Source of the DNA: Burkholderia sp. USMB20
Lineage (GTDB): Bacteria > Pseudomonadota > Gammaproteobacteria > Burkholderiales > Burkholderiaceae
Direction of reading: 5' to 3'
NCBI RefSeq assembly: GCF_000949135.2
Contig: NZ_JTAN02000021.1
Location: 1,054,001 to 1,118,000, forward strand
Length of the DNA stretch: 64,000 nucleotides
The position numbers and the translations under genes are program-made. The notes beneath the pieces were generated by a model that saw only the letters and a program-made list of their open reading frames with translations, did no database searches and was not told where the DNA came from. Below are positions 38,153 through 46,210 of this stretch, one piece after another (position 1 is the stretch's first letter; the number at the start of each line of letters is the position of its first letter).

Positions 38153-39851
38153 GATTGATCTCCTCGAGCGTCGTTTCGCCGCGCCTCACCAGGTCGATCG
38201 CCGATGCGCGCAACGTCGTCATGCCGTAGCGCAGCGCCGCCGCCTTGATGTGCCCGAGCGGCGCGCGCTCCGACAGCAGTTGCCGCAGTTCGTCGTTCAT
38301 GCGCAGCGCCTCCGCGATCGCGCGCCGGCCGCGATAGCCGCTGCCGCGGCACATCGCGCACCCGGTACCGCGGCGAAACAGGTAGCTGCCGGCCGTGTCG
38401 GGGTCGATGCCCGAGCGGGCGAGCGCATCCGCGTCGACCTTGTCCTCGTCCAGGCAGTCCGGACAGCACTGGCGCAGCAGCCGCTGCGCAATCACGCCGT
38501 TCAGCGCCGATACGAAGCTGTACGGATCGACCTCCATGTTCGTGAAACGGCCGATCACGTCGAACACGTTGTTCGCATGCACGGTGGTGAACACCTGGTG
38601 GCCGGTCAGCGCGGCCTGCACGGCGATCTGCGCGGTTTCGGGATCGCGGATTTCGCCGACCATGATCTTGTCCGGATCGTGCCGCAGGATCGACCGCAAG
38701 CCGCGCGCGAACGTCAGGCCCTTCGCCTCGTTGACCGGTATCTGCAGGATCTCGCCGAGCTGGTATTCGACCGGATCCTCGATCGTCACGATCTTCTCGA
38801 GCCCGTTGTTGATTTCGGTGAGGATTGCATAAAGCGTCGTGGTCTTGCCGCTGCCGGTGGGGCCCGTGACGAGCAGCATCCCGTACGGCATCGACGCGAC
38901 CGACCGCATGAAGCGCGTGTCGGCGGGCTGGAACCCCAGCGCCTCGAGCGTCAGGCCGCCCGACGCCTGGGACAGCTGGTAGCGGTCGAGAATCCGCAAC
39001 ACCGCGTCCTCGCCGAACTGGTTCGGCATGATCGATACGCGAAAATCGATCTCACGTCCGGCGTACATCGCCTTGAAGCGCCCGTCCTGCGGAATGCGGC
39101 GCTCCGCGATATCGAGCTCGGAGATCACCTTCACGCGCGACAGCACCTGGTCCGCGACGTCGCGGCCCTCGACGCGCCCGACCACCGTCAGCACGCCATC
39201 GACCCGGCACTTGATCATCAAGCCGTTCGCCCGGCATTCGAGGTGGATGTCGCTCGCCAGCATCTTGAGCGCGTCGTAGATCGTCGAATTGAGCAGCCGC
39301 ACCACCGGGCTGTCGTCGCTGCTGATGCCCTGCAGCGTCAGGGCGAGCGACGCCGGATCGGGCGCATTCTGGATCGGATCGTCGAACGCGAGCGAATCCA
39401 TCGCGCGGATGTCCTTCTCGCGCACGGCGAGATAGGCGCCCAGGTCGCCCGCGCTCGCGAGCGCCCATCCGTACGGCAGCGCGGGGTGCGCACGCATCCG
39501 GTGCTCGATCCAGCCGCGCGTGCGCGCATCGAGCGGATCGGCGATCGCGAACAGCAGCGCGCCGCAATCGGGATCGCGCAGGCACACGCAAAGGCGCGCC
39601 GTTGCCTCGACGAACGGCACCAGCTCGAAATCCGGCACCAGGCGATTCAGTTCACGCATGCCGATCGGCTTCATCCGGAATTGCGCCGCGAGCCGCTCGC
39701 GCATCTCGTCCGCGCCCAGCGCCGTCTGCGCCGTCAATGCCTCGAGCGCGCGCAGGCCCGAACCGTGCCGTTCGCCGAGCGTGCGCAGCAGGTCGCGCAG
39801 TTCGGCGTCCGCGTCGGGCGGGTTGTCGGGGGAGGATGTGAGGGTGTCCAC
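38133..39851 (-). CDS. gspE: Type II secretion/pilus assembly ATPase GspE
   Basis: Hexameric cytoplasmic ATPase, 572 residues, driving pseudopilus assembly. It has the N-terminal GspE/PilB MshEN-type domain, then Walker A GPTGSGKTT (330-338), Asp box TIEDPVEYQL (356-365), Walker B IMVGEIRDPETAQIA (396-410), His box LTGHQVFTTVHANN (415-428), and the zinc-binding CX2C pairs C463/C466 and C498/C501. All catalytic elements are intact. The start is GTG 39851, with GGAG upstream. The sequence is of the GspE/PilB/MshE assembly type rather than the PilT retraction type; no PilT-like gene is present. Confidence 0.94.
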   Translation of the reverse strand: MDTLTSSPDNPPDADAELRDLLRTLGERHGSGLRALEALTAQTALGADEMRERLAAQFRMKPIGMRELNRLVPDFELVPFVEATARLCVCLRDPDCGALLFAIADPLDARTRGWIEHRMRAHPALPYGWALASAGDLGAYLAVREKDIRAMDSLAFDDPIQNAPDPASLALTLQGISSDDSPVVRLLNSTIYDALKMLASDIHLECRANGLMIKCRVDGVLTVVGRVEGRDVADQVLSRVKVISELDIAERRIPQDGRFKAMYAGREIDFRVSIMPNQFGEDAVLRILDRYQLSQASGGLTLEALGFQPADTRFMRSVASMPYGMLLVTGPTGSGKTTTLYAILTEINNGLEKIVTIEDPVEYQLGEILQIPVNEAKGLTFARGLRSILRHDPDKIMVGEIRDPETAQIAVQAALTGHQVFTTVHANNVFDVIGRFTNMEVDPYSFVSALNGVIAQRLLRQCCPDCLDEDKVDADALARSGIDPDTAGSYLFRRGTGCAMCRGSGYRGRRAIAEALRMNDELRQLLSERAPLGHIKAAALRYGMTTLRASAIDLVRRGETTLEEINRVTMVE

Positions 39852-39869
39852 GCGCGTCTCCGGGGCGGC

Positions 39870-41072
39870 CTACTGAATGCTCGACGCGATCTCGAAGATC
39901 GGCATGTACATCAACACGACGATGCCGCCGATCACCACGCCGATCACGATCATCATCATGGGTTCGATCAGGCGCGAAATCAGGTCGATCGTGCGCGACA
40001 CCTGCGCTTCCTGAAACGCGGCGATCCGGTCGAGGACGGGCCCGAGGCCGCCGGTCTTCTCGGCCACCGTCAGCAGCCGGTAGCCGATTGCATTCGCGAG
40101 ACCGGCCTGCTGGAACGCGTCGGACATCTTCGCGCCGTTGCGGACCTGCTGCAGCGCGCGCGCCAGCGCGGCCTGGTCCGCGCGGCCGACCAGGCCGCGT
40201 GCGAGATCGAACGCGCGAATGGCGGGAATGCCGCCGTCGACCAGCATCGCCGTCGTGCGATAGAACTGCGACTGGCGAAACACGCGGAAGTGTTGCCCGA
40301 TGCCGGGCAGCGCCAGCAGCCGATCCGCGAGCCAGATGCGCAGAGCCGGCCGCCGCAGCGCGATACCGGCGGCCACGGCCAGCACCGCGAGGCCGCCGGC
40401 CAGCTCGGTGCCGTGCGCGTGCACCATGCCGCCCCACGCCATCAGCAGCCGCGACATCAGCGGCAGCTCGCGTCCGCTGTGTTCGAGCAGCGTCGCGAAG
40501 CGCGGCACCACGAAGCCGAGCAGGAACAGCACGACGGCCGCACCGACAAACAGCAGCACCGTCGGGTAGATCGCCGCCGACACGACCCGCGCGCGCAACT
40601 CGCGCAGCGTCGCGCTGTTGTGCGAATAGCGCGTCAGGCTGTCGGCCAGGCCGCCGGTCTGCTCGCTCGCCTTCACGCACGCCACCAGCACCGGCGGAAA
40701 GATCGGGCTCGCATGCTCGAGCGCCGCCGACAGCGACTGCCCTTCCTCGAGCTGCCGCAGCAGATCGCGGCACACCTGCGCGGACGCCTCGCGCCGCGCG
40801 TTGCCGCCGAGCGTGCGCAACGCGTCGACGAGGCCCACACCCGCATCGAGCAGCGCCGCCAGTTCGCGCGCGAACATGTCGACGTCGAACCGCGCACGCG
40901 GCATGCCGAGCCGGTTCGCGCCGCGCCGCTGCCGCCCGGCGTCCGTGCTGACCGATACGACGCGAAGGCCCCGCGCACGCGCGAGCGAGGCCGCGTTCGC
41001 CGGCGAATCGCTGTCGATGCGAAGCGTCTGCACCGAGCCGCTCGTATCGAATACATGCAGCACGAATTTCAC
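39870..41072 (-). CDS. gspF: Inner-membrane platform protein GspF
   Basis: A 400-residue polytopic inner-membrane protein with the duplicated T2SSF domain: first copy MFARELAALLDAGVGLVDALRTL (about 67-89), second copy FYRTTAMLVDGGIPAIRAFDLA (about 272-293). Three membrane segments include AAIYPTVLLFVGAAVVLFLLGFVVP and the C-terminal IEPMMMIVIGVVIGGIVVLMYMPIF. It works with GspE in extruding the pseudopilus. The GTG start at 41072 is supported by AGGAG seven bases upstream; an open frame continuing further upstream is only the shadow of gspG. Confidence 0.93.
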   Translation of the reverse strand: MKFVLHVFDTSGSVQTLRIDSDSPANAASLARARGLRVVSVSTDAGRQRRGANRLGMPRARFDVDMFARELAALLDAGVGLVDALRTLGGNARREASAQVCRDLLRQLEEGQSLSAALEHASPIFPPVLVACVKASEQTGGLADSLTRYSHNSATLRELRARVVSAAIYPTVLLFVGAAVVLFLLGFVVPRFATLLEHSGRELPLMSRLLMAWGGMVHAHGTELAGGLAVLAVAAGIALRRPALRIWLADRLLALPGIGQHFRVFRQSQFYRTTAMLVDGGIPAIRAFDLARGLVGRADQAALARALQQVRNGAKMSDAFQQAGLANAIGYRLLTVAEKTGGLGPVLDRIAAFQEAQVSRTIDLISRLIEPMMMIVIGVVIGGIVVLMYMPIFEIASSIQ

Positions 41073-41128
41073 GTCGGGTCTCCTTGCGAACTGCTCACGA
41101 CGCGCGCCGCGGTCGCGGCCACGCGCCC

Positions 41129-41611
41129 CTACCACGACGAGATCGTCACGTTCTCGCCGGTACCGCCGCCGCGTCCGTCCTTGCCGAGCGAGAACAGGTC
41201 GTAGTCGCCGTGCTCGCCCGGTGAACGATACTGATAGGGCCGGTCCCACGGATCCGCCGGGACGGCCTTCTGCAGATAGGGGCCGCTCCACCGCGATGCG
41301 CTTTGCGGCTTGTTCACGAGCGCATCCAGCCCTTCCTCGGTCGTCGGATAGGTACCGACGTCGAGCCGGTATTGATCCAGCGCCTGACCGAGCGACACGA
41401 TCTGCGCACGCGCGATCTTGACGTTGGACTTGCCGACCTGTTCGAAATACCGTGGCGCCACGAGCCCTGCCAGCAACCCGATGATGACCATCACGACCAG
41501 CAGCTCGAGCAGCGTGAAGCCGCGACTCGCACACGCGCGGCACACGCGTCGTTCGTCACGCTGCCGCCGGCCCGGCGCGCCGGCCGGGAACGAGAACGAT
41601 TCGTGGCTCAC
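41129..41611 (-). CDS. gspG: Major pseudopilin GspG
   Basis: Major pseudopilin, about 160 residues. The prepilin peptidase site SRG|FTLLELLVVMVIIGLLAGLVAPRYFEQVGKS is the GspG consensus, followed by AQIVSLGQALDQYRLDVGTYPTTEEGLDALV and WSGPYLQKAVPADPWDRPYQYRSPGEHGDYDLFSLGKDGRGGG, the calcium-binding GspG fold. GTG 41611 is preferred because GGGAGG lies five bases upstream; a GTG at 41677 would give a longer leader. The leader before the cleavage site is about 30 residues either way, longer than usual. It is the first gene of the eleven-gene cluster. Confidence 0.92.
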   Translation of the reverse strand: MSHESFSFPAGAPGRRQRDERRVCRACASRGFTLLELLVVMVIIGLLAGLVAPRYFEQVGKSNVKIARAQIVSLGQALDQYRLDVGTYPTTEEGLDALVNKPQSASRWSGPYLQKAVPADPWDRPYQYRSPGEHGDYDLFSLGKDGRGGGTGENVTISSW

Positions 41612-41720
41612 GGCTGCCTCCCTGTATCGACCCGCGGCACCGGCGCCGCCGATGCCGTTGATTGCATTCTTGTTCACGCCGGTACGGGTCAGAAGTAGGG
41701 AGTGCCGTCCATCCCCATGG

Positions 41721-41765
41721 GTAAATCCCCCCCTGTTGGGCCCTGCCCCAATGGAGGGGGTTTAC
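41721..41765. promoter_or_regulatory. 45-bp imperfect palindrome between gspG and the regulator gene
   Basis: Outer arms GTAAATCCCCC and GGGGGTTTAC enclose inner arms TTGGG and CCCCAA. The element spans the end of the response-regulator gene (stop at 41762) and the upstream region of gspG. It could be a terminator-like hairpin for the regulator mRNA or an operator controlling gspG (inference). Confidence 0.55.
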
Positions 41766-42436
41766 ACACGGTCGTCGTCGTTCAGCGCGAGCACACCGAC
41801 GTCGATCGCGAAGTGAACGAGGCCGGTCAGGTTCACGACGCCGAGCTTGCGCATGAGATTGGCGCGGTGCTTGTCCACCGTTTTCGGACTGACCTTCAGG
41901 CACTCGCCGACCTGCCGGCTCGTGTGCCCTTCGACGACGAGGCGCAACACCGTGCGCTCGCGACTCGTCAGCGCATTCCACAATCGCGCCCGGTGCGCGT
42001 TCGCGTCGTGCAGCCCGTGCAGGCCGGCGCGGGCGCGATAGGCGTCGAGGCTGACCACGCATTTGCCCTGCATCACGAAGCGCATCTCGCGCACCAGGTC
42101 GGCGAACGGCGAATCCTTGACCACGTAACCGTCCGCGCCGGCGGCAAACGCTTCCCTGACGTTGTCTTCGCTGCGATGGACCGTGAGGACGACGATCCGC
42201 GCATGCGGCACGTCGCGCTTGATCGTCGCGATCGCTTCGAAGCCGCTGCCGCCCGGCATGGACAGATCCATCAGGATCAGGTCGGGCCGCGTCTTCTCGG
42301 CGAGCCGGCAGGCCTCGACTCCGCCGCTCGCCGCGCCGACGATGCAGTAGTCGGCCAGCTCGGAAACCAGGTGACTCAGGCCGACCCGCAACAGATGCTG
42401 ATCCTCGACGATCAGCACACGGTGCTTGTTGTCCAA
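41762..42436 (-). CDS. NarL/LuxR-family response regulator (paralogue 1)
   Basis: A 224-residue two-component response regulator. The receiver domain (MDNKHRVLIVEDQHLLRVGL) has phospho-acceptor D57 in PDLILMDLSMPGG, T in VVLTVH and K in YVVKD. A C-terminal LuxR-type helix-turn-helix follows (LTSRERTVLRLVVEGHTSRQVGECLKVSPKTVDKHRANLMRKLGV). The start is TTG 42436 behind AAAGGAG. It lies directly upstream of gspG in the same direction and closely resembles the regulator at 44.9 kb, so it probably controls the secretion-like cluster, with the nearby soluble kinase as partner (inference). Confidence 0.92.
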   Translation of the reverse strand: MDNKHRVLIVEDQHLLRVGLSHLVSELADYCIVGAASGGVEACRLAEKTRPDLILMDLSMPGGSGFEAIATIKRDVPHARIVVLTVHRSEDNVREAFAAGADGYVVKDSPFADLVREMRFVMQGKCVVSLDAYRARAGLHGLHDANAHRARLWNALTSRERTVLRLVVEGHTSRQVGECLKVSPKTVDKHRANLMRKLGVVNLTGLVHFAIDVGVLALNDDDRV

Positions 42437-42465
42437 TTTCGACGCTCCTTTCAGAGACGCGATAC

Positions 42466-43503
42466 CTAGTTGGACGCGACGACATCGCGATAGGCCGCGA
42501 GCAGCTCGGTCGGCGTCGCGAAGCCGTCGATACGCAGCCACGGCTGGCCCGGCGCGGCCCGCACGAACGTCACCGGCGTGTGGTTCATCTTGTCGCCGCG
42601 ATACACGTTGAACGCGCGTTGCGCGGCGACGCTCGCGTCGACGGTACCGGTGTAGTGCTGCCATTCGGGGCCGGCTTCGAAGCGTGCCGCGTAGGTCCTG
42701 AGCCGCTCGGGCGTGTCCGCCTCCGGATCGATCGAGATCGACATGATGTGCACCTTGTCGCGATCGGCGCCGAGTTCGCCCTGCAGCTGCTCGAGCGTCT
42801 GGCTGATCATCGGGCAGATGGTCGTGCAACTGGTGTAGATGAATGTCAGGATCACCGGCCGGCCGTCGTCCAGTTCCTTGACCAGCGAGACGGTCCGGCC
42901 GTCGTCGCGCACGAGCTGGACCGACGGCTCGGCATACTGGACCATCGTGTGCACGGTGCCCGGCATCACGGCGTGATGATGCATGTGCATGCCGGCGGCT
43001 TCGGTCGCGCCGTCGGTCATCTGCGAGGCGGCCTTGTCCGCCGGTTTTGCGGCGGGTGCGGCCGGTGCGGGCGCCGCGGGGCTATCGTCGGCGGGCGCCG
43101 CGGCGGGCTGCGTCATGGGCTCGGTAGCGGGCTCCGTCGCCTGCTCCGCGGCGGGCTGCATCGCGGGTTCGGTAGCCGGCTCCATCGCGTGCTCCGCGGA
43201 GGGCTGCATCGCGGGCTCGGTGGCCGGCTCCATCGCGTGCTCCGCGGCGTGCGTCGACGCGCTGTCGGCGGCGTTTCCGGCGGGATCTTCGCCACCGTTC
43301 TGCATGGTCATTCCCGTCATACTCTCGACGGCATCCGGCGCGGCATTCTGCGTGACGCTCGTGTTCGCGGCGGCGTTTTCCGCGGCCGCACCGCCGGCGT
43401 TCTCGATCGCGCTGCCGTCGGGCGCACACCATGCGGGCGTCGCGGCAAGCGCAACGCCCGCGACCACGAGTGCGCCCATCGTCGATCTTCCGATCCTGTT
43501 CAT
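42466..43503 (-). CDS. SCO1/SenC-family copper-type protein with Met/Glu/Pro repeats
   Basis: A 345-residue exported thioredoxin-fold protein. The signal peptide is cleaved near AWCA (residue 27). Residues 87-134 hold three copies of a 16-residue repeat (AEHAMEPATEPAMQPA and variants), followed by a Met/His-rich stretch GMHMHHHAVM. The SCO domain starts near 185, with the copper-binding C226-x3-C230 (TSCTTICPM) and H308 (KMNHTPVTFV). SCO proteins deliver copper to cytochrome oxidase or act as thiol-redox proteins. ATG 43503 has GGGAGG upstream. Its placement among regulators of the secretion-like cluster is unusual, as no oxidase gene is near. Confidence 0.9.
   Translation of the reverse strand: MNRIGRSTMGALVVAGVALAATPAWCAPDGSAIENAGGAAAENAAANTSVTQNAAPDAVESMTGMTMQNGGEDPAGNAADSASTHAAEHAMEPATEPAMQPSAEHAMEPATEPAMQPAAEQATEPATEPMTQPAAAPADDSPAAPAPAAPAAKPADKAASQMTDGATEAAGMHMHHHAVMPGTVHTMVQYAEPSVQLVRDDGRTVSLVKELDDGRPVILTFIYTSCTTICPMISQTLEQLQGELGADRDKVHIMSISIDPEADTPERLRTYAARFEAGPEWQHYTGTVDASVAAQRAFNVYRGDKMNHTPVTFVRAAPGQPWLRIDGFATPTELLAAYRDVVASN
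43102..43245 (-). repeat. Three in-frame 48-bp repeats in the SCO-family gene
   Basis: Codons 87-134 form three 16-codon units: AEHAMEPATEPAMQPS, AEHAMEPATEPAMQPA and AEQATEPATEPMTQPA. The first two are nearly identical, as after recent duplication. Confidence 0.85.
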
Positions 43504-43628
43504 ACCAGCCTCCCTGAGACGCGCCCAGGCAGCGGACAATTCCGTGCCCCGCCACTGAAGTGTCATGAATCCGGTCGCGAGCGTCATGGGATGACGCCCC
43601 CCAAACGCCGGTAGGACATGCCCGCTTG

Positions 43629-43686
43629 GCGGGATTTCCCGTTGCATACGGAAGGTATTTCCCCAGGACCTACGCGCGAAATCCCC
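43629..43686. promoter_or_regulatory. Clustered GGGATTTCCC-like motifs in the SCO/kinase intergenic region
   Basis: Between the divergent SCO and histidine-kinase genes lie GGGATTTCCC (43631-43640, palindromic), GGTATTTCCCC (43654-43664) and GAAATCCCC (43678-43686). They resemble the GTAAATCCCCC arms of the palindrome at 41721-41765, so they may be binding sites for one of the linked response regulators. This is pattern evidence only. Confidence 0.4.
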
Positions 43687-43765
43687 ATGTTGCGGGCCGA
43701 GTCGGTCACGTCCTAGAATGATCGAAACCTTACGGTTTCCTGAAAACTGCGCTTCGGGAGCTACC

Positions 43766-44884
43766 ATGACTGAACGCCAGCCCGAAGGGCTACGGATCAG
43801 GCTGCTCGATCTGATCGATGCGATGCGCAAGCTGCGCAGTGCGCTGCGTACCGATGATCGCCGCAGCGCTGTCGTCACCGATGCGCGTGGAGCGGCGCTC
43901 GCCATTCTCGCCGACGACGGCACCTTCGTATCGGTCAATCGCAGTGCCGCGGCGCTGTTCGGCTATACGGCCGCCGAACTCGTCGGCCGGCATCTGTCCG
44001 ACCTGGCGCCCGACGACGCCCACGCCGAGCTGGCGAGCGAGCTGTCCACGAGCGTCGCCCTTCAGCATCATTCGTTTACTGCGATGCTCAGCGGGCGAAG
44101 CGGCCATCCCGCGCGATTCGTCGTACATCAGCAGGCACTTCCCGACGCGCACCTGTCGCTGACGCTGTTCGAGGAACCGTCGACGCCCGAGCCCGAACGG
44201 CGCGGCGCCGCGGCGAACGATGCGGGCGTGCATGCCTGCAACACTTATCTCCTGATGGGCCAGCAGAAGGAACGGCATCGGCTTGCCGCGGAATTGCACG
44301 ACGGGCTCGGCCAGGCGCTGACGCTCATCAAGCTGATGAACGAGGACGCGCTCATGCGCATTCGCCGCGGCGAGATCGCCGACGCGACGACGCTGCTCGA
44401 CGACGCCGTGCTGCGCATCCGCGAGACGATCGGCGAAGTCCGCCAGATCTGCGGCGAACTGAGGCCGCCGATACTCGACAAGCTCGGACTGCCGGCCGCG
44501 CTCGCTTCGCTGTGCCGGCGCATCGAGCGCGACGCGGACCCGCTGTCGGTGGAGTTCAATTGCGACGTCGACGACGACGACATACCGGATCATCTGAAGG
44601 CCGACGCGTTCAGAGTCGCGCAGGAGGCACTCCACAACATCGTCAAGCATGCACAGGCCACCGAGATCGTGCTCAGCCTGCAACACGATGCGGGCGGCCT
44701 GCTGCTGACGATCGACGACAACGGCGTCGGCTACGAGCGTCGCCCGCTTGCGACGGACGACGCGCGCACGGCGGGGCTCGGCCTGATCGGCATGCAGCAC
44801 CGCGTCGAGGCGCACGGCGGCACGTTTGCGATCCAGTCGTCCGCCGCGACGGGTACGCGCGTCTCGGCAACCTGGCCGCTCTGA
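43766..44884 (+). CDS. Soluble PAS-containing NarL-type sensor histidine kinase
   Basis: A 372-residue kinase without any membrane helix. A PAS domain covers about residues 40-135 (ILADDGTFVSVNRSAAALFGYTAAELVGRHLSDLAP). A HisKA_3 dimerisation domain has the phospho-accepting H178 in RLAAELHDGLGQALTLIK, and an HATPase_c domain has VAQEALHNIVKHAQA, IDDNGVGYE and GLGLIGMQHRVEAHGG. This HPK7 architecture pairs with NarL/LuxR-type response regulators, two of which flank it. ATG 43766 (GGGAG five bases upstream) was chosen over 43718, which lacks a ribosome site. It presumably senses a cytoplasmic signal. Confidence 0.92.
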   Translation: MTERQPEGLRIRLLDLIDAMRKLRSALRTDDRRSAVVTDARGAALAILADDGTFVSVNRSAAALFGYTAAELVGRHLSDLAPDDAHAELASELSTSVALQHHSFTAMLSGRSGHPARFVVHQQALPDAHLSLTLFEEPSTPEPERRGAAANDAGVHACNTYLLMGQQKERHRLAAELHDGLGQALTLIKLMNEDALMRIRRGEIADATTLLDDAVLRIRETIGEVRQICGELRPPILDKLGLPAALASLCRRIERDADPLSVEFNCDVDDDDIPDHLKADAFRVAQEALHNIVKHAQATEIVLSLQHDAGGLLLTIDDNGVGYERRPLATDDARTAGLGLIGMQHRVEAHGGTFAIQSSAATGTRVSATWPL

Positions 44885-44897
44885 CGCGCAGCCACGC

Positions 44898-45677
44898 TCA
44901 GCCCTTCACGCCGCCCGCCGGATAGTCGTCCAGCCGCGCGACGGCGCCTGCCGCCTGCACGCCGTCGGCGACCGCGTGCGTCGACACCTCGTCCACGTTC
45001 GGCTCCGCGCATTTCGCCGCGAGTGTCGTCAACAGACCCATGTTCATCGCGACGAGCACCAGCTCCGTCAGATTCGCGAGATGGAGCTTGTGCATCATGC
45101 TTGCCCGATACTTCTCGATCGTCTTCGGGCTCAGGTTCAGGTACTGACCGACCTGCCGGTTGGTGCGCCCTTCCGCGATCAGTTTCAGCACGCTGCGTTC
45201 GCGTGCGGTCAGGATGTCCCACGCCTTTTTCGGCGCGGGCATTTCGCGACCGCTGACGAACGAGTCGACCATGTAGCCGTATACGTCGGCACTCAGGTGC
45301 TTCTTCCCCTGCATGACCATGCGCATCGCGAGCAGCAATTCGTCGAACGAAACGTCCTTGAGCACGTAGCCGTCGACACCCGCGCGCAGCGCCTCGCGCA
45401 CATACTCTTCGCTCTGGTGCACCGTGAGCGCGACGATCCGGACGGACGGCGTTCGACGCTTGATCGTCGCGCTCGCATCGATGCCGTTCATCCCGCGCAT
45501 CGACAGATCCATCAGGATCAGGTCCGGCGCGAGCGTCATTGCCTGATGGCATGCCTCCTTGCCGTCCCGCGCTTCGCCGACGACTTCGTAATCGCCTTGT
45601 GCGCAAAGCATCGACCGGAGCCCGTTTCTCAGCAGATCGTGATCTTCTGCAATTATCACGCGATATTTAGTATTCAC
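44898..45677 (-). CDS. NarL/LuxR-family response regulator (paralogue 2)
   Basis: A 259-residue response regulator. The receiver domain (KYRVIIAEDHDLLRNGLRSML) has D57 in PDLILMDLSMRG and K in YVLKD. The LuxR-type helix-turn-helix reads LTARERSVLKLIAEGRTNRQVGQYLNLSPKTIEKYRASMMHKL. A C-terminal extension of about 45 residues, ending DDYPAGGVKG, is absent from paralogue 1. The start is GTG 45677; a longer open frame upstream is not supported. It is convergent with the kinase gene (13-bp gap). The extensive similarity to the regulator at 41.8 kb indicates a local duplication. Confidence 0.92.
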   Translation of the reverse strand: MNTKYRVIIAEDHDLLRNGLRSMLCAQGDYEVVGEARDGKEACHQAMTLAPDLILMDLSMRGMNGIDASATIKRRTPSVRIVALTVHQSEEYVREALRAGVDGYVLKDVSFDELLLAMRMVMQGKKHLSADVYGYMVDSFVSGREMPAPKKAWDILTARERSVLKLIAEGRTNRQVGQYLNLSPKTIEKYRASMMHKLHLANLTELVLVAMNMGLLTTLAAKCAEPNVDEVSTHAVADGVQAAGAVARLDDYPAGGVKG

Positions 45678-46210
45678 GACTTCCCCCAAGTGTTCCCGCG
45701 CTTGCACCCCCGTTGGACATCGATGCCTCGGTTGCACGGTGCCGGACGCCCTTTCTGATGATTTCCTCGGTCCGGTCTGGTGGCCCGCCTCGCGAGCGAT
45801 TGGCCACGCTCCTCGTCCGAGCAAGGATCGCGCCACCGCGCGGCGCGCGAGCGCCCGCGCCGGGCATGCATCTGCGGAAACGTCGTGCGACGACGGGAAT
45901 GTTTCAGGCGTGAATCGTTTCGGGGTGGTGCGTCGCATCAGTAAGACTACGGATGGCGGGACTATCCGATCGCTTTCGCCGCGCGAGAAATGATTTCTTC
46001 TGCAACCACGGTTGCATCGAGCAGAAAACAACTGTTGCGCGTAAGGATCGTCAACTTCGCCGGATTACCGAATCTTACCGGCGATTCCTTGTGTAACAGT
46101 TTTGCACCGCCACCTCGGCAGCGTCTCCGCCGGCATCGAATTGTAGGAGGATGCCCCATTGTCGATGCGATCAACCGACCACGAAAATGCAGATGCAGGA
46201 GGCCTGAAAG
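45678..46210. other. Intergenic region between response regulator 2 and the transglycosylase gene
   Basis: About 530 bp without a convincing gene; it is less GC-rich near 45900-46150, as expected for divergent promoters. AGGAGG at 46197-46202 serves the transglycosylase start. A small frame of 18 codons (46151-46207), preceded by TAGGAGG and ending three bases before the transglycosylase ATG, could be a leader peptide, but its ribosome site abuts the ATG and it is weakly supported. Confidence 0.4.
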
